From contig BCKQ01000010.1 in assembly GCA_001600695.1 (NCBI GenBank), positions 498,193 to 562,192 on the forward strand: DNA of 64,000 bases, written 5' to 3'. This DNA comes from Ascoidea asiatica (Eukaryota; Ascomycota; Saccharomycetes; Ascoideales; Ascoideaceae). Of the stretch, positions 29,486 to 39,389 are shown in pieces; the first letter of the stretch is position 1; each line of letters opens with the position of its first letter. Below the pieces are notes generated by a model, which saw only the letters and a list, made by a program, of their open reading frames with translations, made no database searches and had not been told where the DNA came from. The translations under genes were made by a program, and so were the position numbers.

Positions 29486-29887
29486 CTAGAATAAAAATTT
29501 CCAAAACAATATGAGTATTTTGATTAAAAAAAAGAAAAAAATAAGTATAATTGATTTCCAAATTAGATAATTTAATAATTGGATACCCAAGTCATCTTCA
29601 ATTTTTTTGATTAATGTTTTTTTGAAAATTTCTTTAGAGAATAAAGTATTTTCTTTAAGTTTATAGTTATTATCAATACTATAATTAATACCTTTGAATT
29701 TATAATCACTAGTTGAGTTGAATTCTTTATAATTATTANAATTTTTGATTTTTCTTTTAATTTTCAATGTTTTTTTGATTTTTTTCTCAAATTTATTTGA
29801 AACTATTTTTAAACCTAATGGAATTAAAAATTGAATACTTTTCTTTATTAGTTTTTTTAAAATTGTTTTTTTTTGGAAATTTGTCAT
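29486..29887 (-). CDS. Small basic protein with C-terminal membrane anchor, unknown function
   Basis: 133 codons, ATG at 29887. I do not recognise a family. Residues 1-50 are strongly basic (FQKKTILKKLIKKSIQF, KKIKKTLKIKRKIKN). A polar middle (residues 50-95) is rich in Asn, Tyr and Ser. The last 30 residues are a strongly hydrophobic segment (LIWKSIILIFFFFLIKILIL) ending four residues later in WKFLF. This architecture suits a tail-anchored membrane protein, for example of ER or mitochondrial outer membrane. The start is supported by an A-rich leader. One ambiguous base lies at 29740. It could be a lineage-specific gene; an open frame of this size in AT-rich DNA might also arise by chance. 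Confidence 0.45.
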   Translation of the reverse strand: MTNFQKKTILKKLIKKSIQFLIPLGLKIVSNKFEKKIKKTLKIKRKIKNXNNYKEFNSTSDYKFKGINYSIDNNYKLKENTLFSKEIFKKTLIKKIEDDLGIQLLNYLIWKSIILIFFFFLIKILILFWKFLF

Positions 29888-31372
29888 AGTCTTTAATTCA
29901 ACTTATACTATTATAAATTTATATATGAGAATAAACTTCTTTCATTTTTGTCTTATAATTAAGTATCGGTCTGATCTTAAATCAGATTTATTATACATAT
30001 GTAATTAAAAAGAAAAAGAAATTGTACTCAATTTATATTCTGAAACAATTTCAATCAAAGTATTTAAGACAGAAATAGGATGTATTATTAGAGATTATAA
30101 GATTACAAATCTTCCAAATATTCAATCCAAAATCAGAACTTTGTAAGGCAATTAATTAATAATATTACATCAGTTTTTTCTTAACAAATTCTTCTCAATG
30201 TAACATATTTTTTTGAGATTGTTCAATATCCTGGATTCTGTATTTAAATTGAAATAAAAGGTATACTTGATAACTTCATTAAGATAACGAAAAAAAGCAA
30301 TAAAGAGTTACCAGGTAGCCACTTGATGTAAAATTTAGAAAAAATTTGATCATTACAATACTCTAAATATTAGATAACTTTTGAAAAACAAATAAATCGG
30401 ACCGACTGCAGATGAAAAAAAAACGTTCAAAATGATTCAAAAATATTCCAATAATGGTAAAGAAATAATATTAAATTAAAATTGAGTCATATTTATGTTT
30501 AGTTTGATAATTGTGAAACTAATTTATATCAAATTTAATGCAACTCTGACCACTTAATTACACTAAAAACACAATTAAAATATTGAAAGAGTTAAAGATT
30601 AAGAACTCAACGACTCCTATTTTTTTCCACGTTTGTTCTTTTGAAAAATATGAAAGATAACTCGGCAATGAATTTTATAAGGCTTCAAAGTCATATTACA
30701 AATACAATAATTTACCCAAAAAATGGGAATATTCTCCTCGAGGCTGTAAATCAATCGAACTGGTCCCTAAAAAAGGACCTTTTTCTTTATTTTATATGAT
30801 TTAATAATAAACTTATATGCAATATAACTTCTACTTCTACTTCTACTTCTAATTCTGATGACTAAATCAAAAAACATTTATTTTCTCGGCTCAAAATTAA
30901 AAACTCGTTACCAGTAGCAACTGTTTCTCAACCGTTTCGTCATTGAGCATGAATGCAATAATAGCCACGTAACCCTGCATTTACCATTAATACCCGCATT
31001 ACGNTGCATTATTTGGGTTGCCTTCCGTCGTTGATGTTTTCCGTTGAGCACGTTGATTTTATCCGATGTTTATCTGTTTTTTATTAAATTTTATAGTAAA
31101 GTTTAGTCATTTCATTTATCATTAAAAGTATCCATTATTTGGTCTCGAATTCTGAACTTTTTAATGTCTACTTTGTTGAATATGCTAAAAAAAGACATAA
31201 TATAGTATTAGAATTAAAAGGTAATGGTATCACAAACTAAAATTATAATATAAAAAAAAAAAGGTATATAGAATATTCACGTAATAAAAAGAAAGTAATA
31301 AAAGCTAAACTGCTAGAAATATTAAAGTGATAAAAAAAAGAGTAATAAAAGAAATCAGAAATAATAATTTAT
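29888..31372. other. 1.5-kb intergenic region, two minus-strand genes flank it
   Basis: Mostly AT-rich. It contains a (CTTCTA)n microsatellite at about 30828-30852, a GGGACCA half-site (reverse strand) near 30762, a GC-richer pocket at 30905-31070 (GTTGCCTTCCGTCG, ATACCCGCATTACG, AGCCACGT) and a dyad variant at 31126-31146. No gene is recognised. Confidence 0.5.
31126..31146 (-). promoter_or_regulatory. Bipartite dyad, reverse strand variant: GAGACCA-N6-GGATACTT
   Basis: The left half is perfect. The right half, GGATACTT, has one extra base relative to GGTACTT, which shortens the spacer to six. Confidence 0.35.
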
Positions 31373-31915
31373 TCAATTATCTTTGAATTCTGAAAGTAAA
31401 AAACGAGTTACTGGATTTCTATGTTTGCGAGTTTTAAATGAACGATGGTAAACACTTTCATTATCCATTCTTCTTTTTTGATTCATTGAATTCATTTGAT
31501 TATAATTTGATTGATTAGAATTGGAGTTATCATAAATATAACTATTATTATCCTGATTACTTGAATTAACATAGTTACTATTAGTTGGGGATAAGAACCC
31601 ATTTTGATTATGATTTTGATTATGATTTTGATNATGACTATGATTGGAATAATTTTCTTCATTATTATAATTACCATCATTGAATTTATTTTTTTTATTT
31701 GCTTTTTCGGATTCTTTTTTAATCTTTTCTTGTTTTTTTTTTTCTTTTTTAGATTCTTGTCTTTTTTTCTCTAATTTAGAACCTGTATAACTACCAACTG
31801 CAAAACCTGTAATTTCTGCTAACTTTTTATGTTTTGGAAAAGCTTTTTTACCTAAAGTTGCTCCTAAAACACCACCAACTCCACCAGCTGTTATATTTTC
31901 AACTTGTTCTTTCAT
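31373..31915 (-). CDS. Glycine-zipper small protein, divergent family member
   Basis: 180 codons, ATG at 31915. The N-terminal 50 residues, MKEQVENITAGGVGGVLGAT then LGKKAFPKHKKLAEITGFAV then GSYTGSKLEKK, have Gly spaced as in glycine zippers (G-x3-G) on both sides of a basic PKHKKLAE turn. They align with the three MKE-proteins at 38061, 47703 and 48592. A basic KKEKKKQEKIKKESEK segment follows, then an Asn/Ser/Tyr-rich middle. The C-terminal tail HRNPVTRFLLSEFKDN resembles the tail of the protein at 13088-13660. Two weakly hydrophobic helices in the zipper could pair in a membrane or mediate oligomerisation. This is inference; the function is unknown. Confidence 0.7.
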   Translation of the reverse strand: MKEQVENITAGGVGGVLGATLGKKAFPKHKKLAEITGFAVGSYTGSKLEKKRQESKKEKKKQEKIKKESEKANKKNKFNDGNYNNEENYSNHSHXQNHNQNHNQNGFLSPTNSNYVNSSNQDNNSYIYDNSNSNQSNYNQMNSMNQKRRMDNESVYHRSFKTRKHRNPVTRFLLSEFKDN

Positions 31916-33321
31916 TTTGCTTTTATCTATTAATTTGAATTTATTTGTATGTTGTTTGTTGTTTGTTGTTTCTTAATCGTTATTTGTTATTTGCTATTTG
32001 TTATAGAAAATCTTTTTAATGATTCTTTTAATTATTTGTTTATAAAAATTTATCTAATCTTTTTTTTTTATAAGAGAAACATAGTATATTTATATAATTT
32101 CATTTCTGTTAGAATTCAAATAGACAAATTTAAGATTATTACAATATTCTGTATTTAGAATTTTGATTAGAAATCAGTTTTAGAACTTTTATTTCTTAAT
32201 TCCGAAACCATACAATTTCGATAAATTATATCAAAATTATTACAAAAATGGGGCTAATATAATAATTAGTCAATAGTTTCGTGTTCTCGTTTGAACCTAA
32301 AAATCATATTTTAATCATTATTGAAGACCTATAGGTCTCTTTTTTCTATGAAATACTCAAATTGGTTCATTAAAATCATGCAAAGCATCATTAATCTTTT
32401 ATTATTGATTTAATTGAATCTTATTAAGAAAGGTTATGAATACTAAAAAAAAAAATACACACTTTACTTAACAAGTCATCATTAAAAGATCTACATTACT
32501 AATATGGAATAAATATTTACAAATACCGAGATAAGTGAAAGCTCAAGTTCGATCATAATTCGATTAAGTTATTCAAAAAAGCTTAGATTTCAAAGTAAAA
32601 ATATACTGTGTTTTACATATGTAATCATTTTTTAGTCTTCTTTCTCATTGAGTCAAATCGTAAAAAATGACAATTATTTCTTGGTTGTCGATTAACAATA
32701 TAAATAGATTTACACCTGCCAACCACCAAAACACCTGTCAGGAACAGCCTTTAACTACAAAGCATGTCGTCATTTTGTCTCTTTCTGGGACAATCGGATC
32801 GAGGTCATAACCAATAACAACCAAAATATCCTTTTTTCTGTCTTTTTTTTCTTTTTTTTGGTTAGAATTTGAAAAAAAATTCAAGTTTAGACATGAAATG
32901 AATTATATACAAATCTGATAAAATAAAGATGTCCACAATATCACTGCACTAAGAGTTCAAAAATGCCTAATAGAAACGAAAGAAACTAAAGAAACTGTTG
33001 AAAGCTGAGATAGAAATAAATGTCACNGAAATAAAAACTAGTATTAGTCATACTACTCTTTGACTTCTTCTTTGTTTTAGTCTTTGCTCAGTTCCATTAT
33101 TCAGGTCCAATATTTAACCCAATTATTCAGTGAGAGATTAAGAAAAAGATATAATATATGGTTGAAAAGAAATTAGAGAAAAGTTTAAGCAAAAAGAAAC
33201 AGTCTTACGAATTCTGAATAAGGTTTATTTTCATCCTGAAAATATAAAAAAAAAACGTTTGGTTTTCTCAATTATATTGAAATTGAACTGATAAACAATT
33301 ATCACTATCAATTTATGATTT
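31916..33321. other. 1.4-kb intergenic region upstream of the 31373-31915 gene
   Basis: AT-rich. A palindromic AAGACCTATAGGTCTC lies at 32325-32340; it has the same half-sites as the dyad but a 4-bp centre. A modestly GC-richer stretch (about 32710-32830: CAACCACCAAAACACCTGTCAGGAACAGCC, split across adjacent words) and a T-rich tract (32830-32870) follow. The remainder is the 3' region of the zinc-cluster gene. No gene is recognised. Confidence 0.45.
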
Positions 33322-36198
33322 TTAGAACTTAAATAATTCTGAATTCATGTTTAAATTTAAATCATCAGGAAAAAATCCATTCTCATCTAAAATTGAATTA
33401 TCATTTTGAGCACCAGTTGATAATGAATTGTTATCTTCAAGAATTGTTTCTAATAAATTATCAATATAACTCGAATTAGATTCATCATTCAAATTTGAAG
33501 AAATAAAATCATCATATATTTGAAAATTATTATTATTGTTATTATTATTCAAAGGAGAATCATCACTTATTGAATCATTATTTGAATTTAAAACTGAAGA
33601 GTAAATATCTTCCTCGACTATTGGCTTATTATTTATTTTTGTAGTATTAAAATTAGTATCGGTTTCATTGAAGTTTAAATCTGGAATATTTTCAAATATG
33701 TTATTTAAATCTTTTTTATTATTACTAATCTCATGACTATTAATATCATTATTTATATCTTTTATACTATGAATTTCTTTTTCTATAATATCTTCCGATA
33801 TGATATTTTCAATAAAATTACATGATATGATATTTTCAATGGAATTACATGATTTAATATCCAAAAGATCTTTTAATTCTTTCAACTGAATCTTTTTTGA
33901 AATTTCATCAATTTGACACATATCTTGAACTTTTTTATTTAAATCAATAAATTCATCATCTGTGATAATTTTTCTATGCTTTTGTAATTCAATTGATACA
34001 GTAAATATTTTTTTCATAATGTTTCTTTTATTTTTCATAAATTCATTTGAATATTTATTATGTAGCATAATATTGATATTTATAGTTAATTCAATATCTT
34101 TAAAACCAATTTTTAAGTCCTCAGAAGAAACCATATAAATAAAAATTGCAGAAATTGGTAAAAAATATAATCTTACGAAAAAAGATTGGAAATTTTTTAA
34201 ATTATCTGGGAAAATAATTGCTAAATTTAAAATTTTTCTACAAATTATTAAACTTTGAATACATGGATTTAATTTTATCATAATATTATTTGAATTATTT
34301 GAATCAATTTTTGACCATTTTTTAAAATATGCAATTTCTAATTCATTAAATATTAACAAGTGAAAATAATAAACAAAATGAATAGTTTTAATTTTAATTT
34401 CATCTAAAATAAATGGAATTGATTTTAAAATTACGTGATTAATATTATTGTTATTATTATTGATAATTGAATCATCTTTTGGTTTGAAATCATTTGGTAA
34501 AGAATTAAACCATTTATTAAATTGAATTTTTAAATGATTTAAAGATATTTTAAAATTATCTTCATTATCATCATTAAATTTATTGATTAAATATTCTTTA
34601 TTAAATAATTTACTTGTAATTTTAGAGATTTTAATTAAAGAAGAATAAAAATAAAAATCTAAATTAATTTTTAAATTATTATTTTCTCTTGATTGAATAA
34701 ATAATTTTGACCAAATTTCTGTATTGGTAGTCACAATATTATCATCAATTATACAATTATTTGAAGTTTCTAAAGAAATAAATTTATCAAAGAAATAAGA
34801 TAAAAACCAAATAATTTTTGATTTTTGAATTTGTTTTATTGAAAAAGAACTATTATAATAAGAATATTCTTTATGAAGTTTTGAATTGATTGAAAGTTTT
34901 ATTGCAATTTTAAATAATTCAAAAGAAACATTCTGCTTTAATAAAATTAGATTATAGATACCTAAGAACAAAATTCCTAGGATCTTATTTAAGTTGAAAT
35001 TCAACGAAATTGATTTCATTGAAGTATCACTTNTAGTTTTGATATAATATATAATTGAATTTGAAAATGATTTCTCTTCTAAATCATTTAAAAAATCTAT
35101 AGATAATGTATTATTATAAAAATATTGATTTAATTTTGGGTCATTGATTGAATAAATATCTTTTAATAAAGAAGAAATTAAAGATAAAGATATATTCATT
35201 AATAAAAAATCTGCATTTGAAATCAAAAAGTAATTATCCTCAACGCTGTTGTTGTTGTTGTTGTTGTTTTTATAATAATTTATAAATAATTGATTAACTT
35301 CTTCAATAATTATTGAAGAAATTGGTAAGAATTGATTTGAAAGATTAAGAATTAGAAAGATTAAATTATTATTTTGAGGAAATGGATAAATTTTATCTGA
35401 ATTTGTATTTGTATCCAAATATGAATTTGTATCTGAATTTGAATTTGAATTTGTATTAGAATTTGTAGTAATATTATATTTTAATAATTGTTTTTTAATT
35501 GAAAGTTTTTGAATTATATGAACATTATAAAAAGAGGAAAGAATATTATCAACTTGTGATTTAAAAGAATTTGAAAGAACATCAATTTTACTTCTTAATT
35601 CTTCTATACTTTTTGTTGAATACATTGGTAATGGTAAACTTGAATTCATTGAATTTATTAGGGAATTTGAGCAAATTTGATTAAAATTTAAATTTTTATT
35701 TATATTTGAATTCAAGTTATTTTCATTTTGATATTCCTTTTGATAATTTATGGTATCAATATTTTTAATTGTTTGGTTATTACTATTATTATTGATATTA
35801 TTATCACTTAGTTTACTTAAGACAGAATCAAGTTTATCAGATAATGTGAACATTATATTTTCCATTCTTAATAATCTTCTATCAAATTCATTCATTCTTT
35901 TTTCATATTTTTCATTGATAAAATAATTATTATCATTTGAATTGACTTTATTTAAAGAAAGTTGATTTCGATCAATTTGATTAGTGTAATTTTTATTCTT
36001 ATTTTTATTTTTAATTTCAATAATTTTTCTACTACCAATTGCATCAAAATATGAACAAATTAAATCATGATTCTCACATCTTTCACATGGACTTTTTCCA
36101 TCACATTTTTGTTTTTTTTTTCTACAAACATCACAAGCTTTTGTTATTCTAGCTCTTTTAATTTGAGGATTTAAGTTATTTGATGAATTATCATTCAT
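33322..36198 (-). CDS. Zn2Cys6 (Gal4-type) transcription factor
   Basis: 958 codons, ATG at 36198. The binuclear zinc cluster is at residues 22-48: C22-x2-C25-x6-C32-x5-C38-x2-C41-x6-C48, with the basic stretch RKKKQKCDGKSPCERC. It is preceded by a basic arm KRARITKA. A coiled coil at about residues 95-135 (MNEFDRRLLRMENIMFTLSD, then KLDSVLSKL) should dimerise it. The middle region (about residues 270-760) has the hydrophobic helices of the fungal-specific transcription factor domain, for example ISLSLISSLLKDIYS, KIIWFLSYFFDKFISLETSN and FFVRLYFLPISAIFIYMVSS. The C-terminus is acidic, with Asn, Asp and Phe (DDFISSNLND, NLLETILEDNN), typical of an activation domain. The target genes cannot be inferred. 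A pair of CGG-type direct repeats lies about 300 bp upstream. Confidence 0.93.
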   Translation of the reverse strand: MNDNSSNNLNPQIKRARITKACDVCRKKKQKCDGKSPCERCENHDLICSYFDAIGSRKIIEIKNKNKNKNYTNQIDRNQLSLNKVNSNDNNYFINEKYEKRMNEFDRRLLRMENIMFTLSDKLDSVLSKLSDNNINNNSNNQTIKNIDTINYQKEYQNENNLNSNINKNLNFNQICSNSLINSMNSSLPLPMYSTKSIEELRSKIDVLSNSFKSQVDNILSSFYNVHIIQKLSIKKQLLKYNITTNSNTNSNSNSDTNSYLDTNTNSDKIYPFPQNNNLIFLILNLSNQFLPISSIIIEEVNQLFINYYKNNNNNNNSVEDNYFLISNADFLLMNISLSLISSLLKDIYSINDPKLNQYFYNNTLSIDFLNDLEEKSFSNSIIYYIKTXSDTSMKSISLNFNLNKILGILFLGIYNLILLKQNVSFELFKIAIKLSINSKLHKEYSYYNSSFSIKQIQKSKIIWFLSYFFDKFISLETSNNCIIDDNIVTTNTEIWSKLFIQSRENNNLKINLDFYFYSSLIKISKITSKLFNKEYLINKFNDDNEDNFKISLNHLKIQFNKWFNSLPNDFKPKDDSIINNNNNNINHVILKSIPFILDEIKIKTIHFVYYFHLLIFNELEIAYFKKWSKIDSNNSNNIMIKLNPCIQSLIICRKILNLAIIFPDNLKNFQSFFVRLYFLPISAIFIYMVSSEDLKIGFKDIELTININIMLHNKYSNEFMKNKRNIMKKIFTVSIELQKHRKIITDDEFIDLNKKVQDMCQIDEISKKIQLKELKDLLDIKSCNSIENIISCNFIENIISEDIIEKEIHSIKDINNDINSHEISNNKKDLNNIFENIPDLNFNETDTNFNTTKINNKPIVEEDIYSSVLNSNNDSISDDSPLNNNNNNNNFQIYDDFISSNLNDESNSSYIDNLLETILEDNNSLSTGAQNDNSILDENGFFPDDLNLNMNSELFKF

Positions 36199-38060
36199 AT
36201 TTAATAATTTGAATTTGAATAAATAATGAATGAAAAAGGATATAATTTATAATATGAAACTATCAGATGAGATAATAAGAATTATATTTTTTAGTAGCAT
36301 TATTTCCAAAAATAAAATTAATAATAATAATAATAATAATAAAAAGTTTTCAGACACTGATAGTTTCTTCTTGTCTATAACATTCACTTAGATCAGAGAA
36401 TTCTATTAATTTTTCACTTGGGTCAAACTGCTTCACATAGTAAACGGAGCTTTCCTTGGAAATTAAGCAACTTCGGATACAGAAATGGTTGTTCCGAAGA
36501 ACTTCCGAGAAAATAAAGTTCAACACACGGAAAAAGTACCACAAGCAGTGTCCTAAAATGTCCAGTCTGAAGCTCCAACACCAGCCACCAATTTTTTGAT
36601 CCTAAATCCGACGGAAAAAAGCATTATCCCGAGAATTATTCTATACCCGACGGCTATTTAATGCGTTTATTTGCAGTGATATTGCATTACAAAAGCCTAA
36701 ATTGAAACAGCGCAGAAGTTTAATTTTAATGCAACGCAAAACCACCAGAATTGTGTTTGTTTTTTCACATCCTCGTGACTATACCTCGGAAATGCTAATA
36801 TTAAATCTACAGTATAATATTTGGAAATGGATTCGCAGCTGTAATTTGTCAATAGTTTTTCTTTTATTAGGCAAATTGAAATTCAACAATACAATCAAAT
36901 CAAACTGTCAACCAAACAGTTGATTAATTCAACTATTCGAATAAAACATTTTGAAATAGTTTCGAGATGGTAAAGAAGATGATGTGTTTTATTCCTGATA
37001 TAGAAACTGAGTAACTTGTACCTAGAAATATCTTGATGAAATCATATTTAAAATAATATTTATTTATTTATTTCGATTTGTGACCGAGAATTTCGATTGC
37101 TGGAGCTTGAAATGGCTTTTGGTTGGGTGGTGATCAAGTAAGAAGTTTGTATATAAAAGACACAAAAGTATATGAAAAAAAAAGAAAGTTCTTTCAATGG
37201 AAATTTTTATATAATACATGAATTATATTTTATAGAGAGAAATACTAATTGATTAAGATCAATACTAGCAAATAATAATATTAGAAAAAAAAAATGGATT
37301 ATTNAATTCTGAAGATCTTCGATTTTAGAAAAAAATATTCATTGAAATAGGTAAACAAACAAGAATTCCTTATCCTCGAATGTTCAAATGGTTTGAAAAT
37401 AATGATGATGATTGAAATTTATATACAAATAGTTTACTGGTAAATGCATTTTCTATAGGTATAAAATGCATTTTCGGTGATATTAAAACTAATTCAAATA
37501 ATTTTATTATTATCATACCAATGGATTATCATAAAATTTATATCCAATATCTTATAATTAATTCAATATTCATAAATGCTTTTATATTTGAAATTATCTG
37601 CCTACTTGTATCCATTTGCAATTAGTTAACTTTTATTTTTTTTATCTACTTTTTCTACAATGTGTATTTATAATTGTGAAATGAAAAAAAAAAAAATGAT
37701 AATGTTCCATCTAAGTTGACTGAGTTTGATCAATGATTTCTTTCAATTACAATTCAAATTTTTTGGTTATTGAATAATGAACAATAATTTGTGAGATTAA
37801 TGAAAGAAGTGCTTTTTTTGTTTGTATCTTGGAATAGAAAAGAGAGATGAAGATGAAGATGAAGATTAAGAAAACATTACTTTATATTACAGAAATTATG
37901 TAAAAGAACAAGAAAAGAAATTGAATATTAAGAATAAGAATTAAAAACAATAAAAAATGAGTATATCATGAATTTCAATTTAATAAGAATCTATGACACC
38001 AACAATAATATAAATAGAATGAATATATACATATAAGTTACAACATTTTTATTTACCTTA
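36199..38060. other. 1.9-kb intergenic region upstream of the zinc-cluster gene
   Basis: (AAT)n near 36315-36345 lies just before the transcription-factor leader. A GC-richer pocket spans 36360-36880; it contains TTCCGA direct repeats at 36492 and 36503, an AAGTACC half-site at 36534, and TACCCGACGG near 36650. From 36900 to 38060 the sequence is AT-rich, with a (GAAGAT)n run near 37845. The short frames in this region have no support. Confidence 0.5.
36492..36508 (-). promoter_or_regulatory. Direct repeat of TTCCGA (CGG half-sites)
   Basis: TTCCGA occurs at 36492-36497 and again at 36503-36508. In the reverse direction this gives two CGGAA half-sites in the same orientation, 11 bp apart, upstream of a Zn2Cys6 gene whose family usually binds CGG triplets. 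Autoregulation is a guess. Confidence 0.3.
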
Positions 38061-38765
38061 TTAAAGTAAATCTGCATATTTTCTTAACATTTTTCTATTA
38101 CGATTATGACGATATTTTTGATAATTTTGAAAATTTTGATAATCAATAAAATCATTATATTCATTTTCACTCATATTATAACCAGAATTATTTGAGTTAT
38201 TTGAATTATATGAATTGATAGAATTATGTGGTGATAAATGATTTACATAAATTGAAGAATTATCACCATGATTACTTGAAAATGTTTGATTACTGAAATT
38301 TGAATGATGTGTAAAATTAGAATGATGATCATTATCATTATAATTATCATTAAATTGATGTTCATTATATGGAACCATTGATAAGTTATTATTATCATTT
38401 GAATGATGACTATTTGAATCTGAAAATGATTGATCAATTGAATTATGACTTGAATGATGATTGGAAATTGGATATATTGGATATTCATAATTATCATCAA
38501 AATGATATTTATGATGATGACCATTGTTGTTATTACCATGTAAATGGTTTGTTCTATAATTTTCATAATCATTGTCATGATGACTATAATTATCATGATG
38601 ATTACCTTCATGTTTATCTATATATTTTGTAAGTTCACGTCCTGCTAAACTACCAATAATCAATCCTGAAATTCCACCAATTTTTTGATGTTTTTTAGAA
38701 ATTTCTTTACCAGCTGCTGCTCCAATTGCAGCTCCTAATAATGATCCAATTGATTCTTCTTTCAT
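38061..38765 (-). CDS. Glycine-zipper small protein, His/Asn-rich
   Basis: 234 codons, ATG at 38765. The first 50 residues, MKEESIGSLLGAAIGAAAGK then EISKKHQKIGGISGLIIGSL then AGRELTKYIDK, form two Gly/Ala-rich segments separated by a basic KKH turn. The pattern is that of a glycine-zipper hairpin. The protein at 47703 shares about three residues in five over this stretch by eye. The middle is an extremely polar His/Asn/Ser-rich tract (NNNGHHHKYHFDDNYEY, HSSHNSIDQSFSDSNSHHSN) that could bind metal or stay disordered. The C-terminal tail RHNRNRKMLRKYADLL is conserved with the 47703 (ERNRRLLTKYENLL) and 48592 (QRNKKLIEKCRALL) proteins. No signal peptide. Function is unknown. Confidence 0.78.
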   Translation of the reverse strand: MKEESIGSLLGAAIGAAAGKEISKKHQKIGGISGLIIGSLAGRELTKYIDKHEGNHHDNYSHHDNDYENYRTNHLHGNNNNGHHHKYHFDDNYEYPIYPISNHHSSHNSIDQSFSDSNSHHSNDNNNLSMVPYNEHQFNDNYNDNDHHSNFTHHSNFSNQTFSSNHGDNSSIYVNHLSPHNSINSYNSNNSNNSGYNMSENEYNDFIDYQNFQNYQKYRHNRNRKMLRKYADLL

Positions 38766-39389
38766 TTTTAACTAACTTTTNAATTCTTCAAACTTTTAAT
38801 TTCCCTAATAAGTATAATTGACTGATTAAGTGATTGATAATAATTATAAAATATATCCAAATCTCATTCAATAATTAAAAGAAATTCTCAAGTATTTATA
38901 TCATATGATTCTAATATCCTTTTGTTCTGATATCATCTAAGTGATCTTCTTTGATTACGAAATAATAAGATCATTTTTCAAAAAAAAAATTTTAATCATT
39001 GAAAATATAATGCTCATCTAATTACCAAAAATATTAAACCACCTGTTTTATTTCAATATTTTTATTTTAAAAAGTTCATTTAAATAACCAATAAGCATAA
39101 TTCCATTGTCTTTTTCATTTACTAACTTTATTGAAAATAGTGAAAACGAAACAAGTTATAATTCTTCTTCAGTTTAGTTAACNTAAATTTAGTTTACTTT
39201 AGTCTAAAACATTTTAGCTTAATGACCATCATCTCCCAGATATTTTCTATTCTTTGCAGTATTTTCACTCAATTATTTATTGATGACTTTGAAATAAAAT
39301 TATTTTAATTAATATTTTCGAATTTGTTTCCGAGTCTTTTTAAATCTTTCCGTGGAGAGACCAAAATCCTGGTTTTTCTCCGGATAAAA
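38766..39389. other. Intergenic region upstream of the 38061-38765 gene
   Basis: AT-rich, with tandem words TTTAGTTTAC and similar near 39170-39205, and a dyad variant at 39357-39377 that abuts the end of the LRR gene. Nothing else is recognised. Confidence 0.45.
39357..39377 (+). promoter_or_regulatory. Bipartite dyad, variant: GAGACCA-N7-GGTTTTT
   Basis: The left half is perfect and the right half starts with GGT at the conserved spacing. It lies about 13 bp downstream of the stop codon of the minus-strand LRR gene. Confidence 0.35.

Noticed and set aside
36702-36923. 73-codon plus-strand frame
   Set aside because: No ATG-proximal leader or family similarity; it lies in a GC-richer intergenic pocket.
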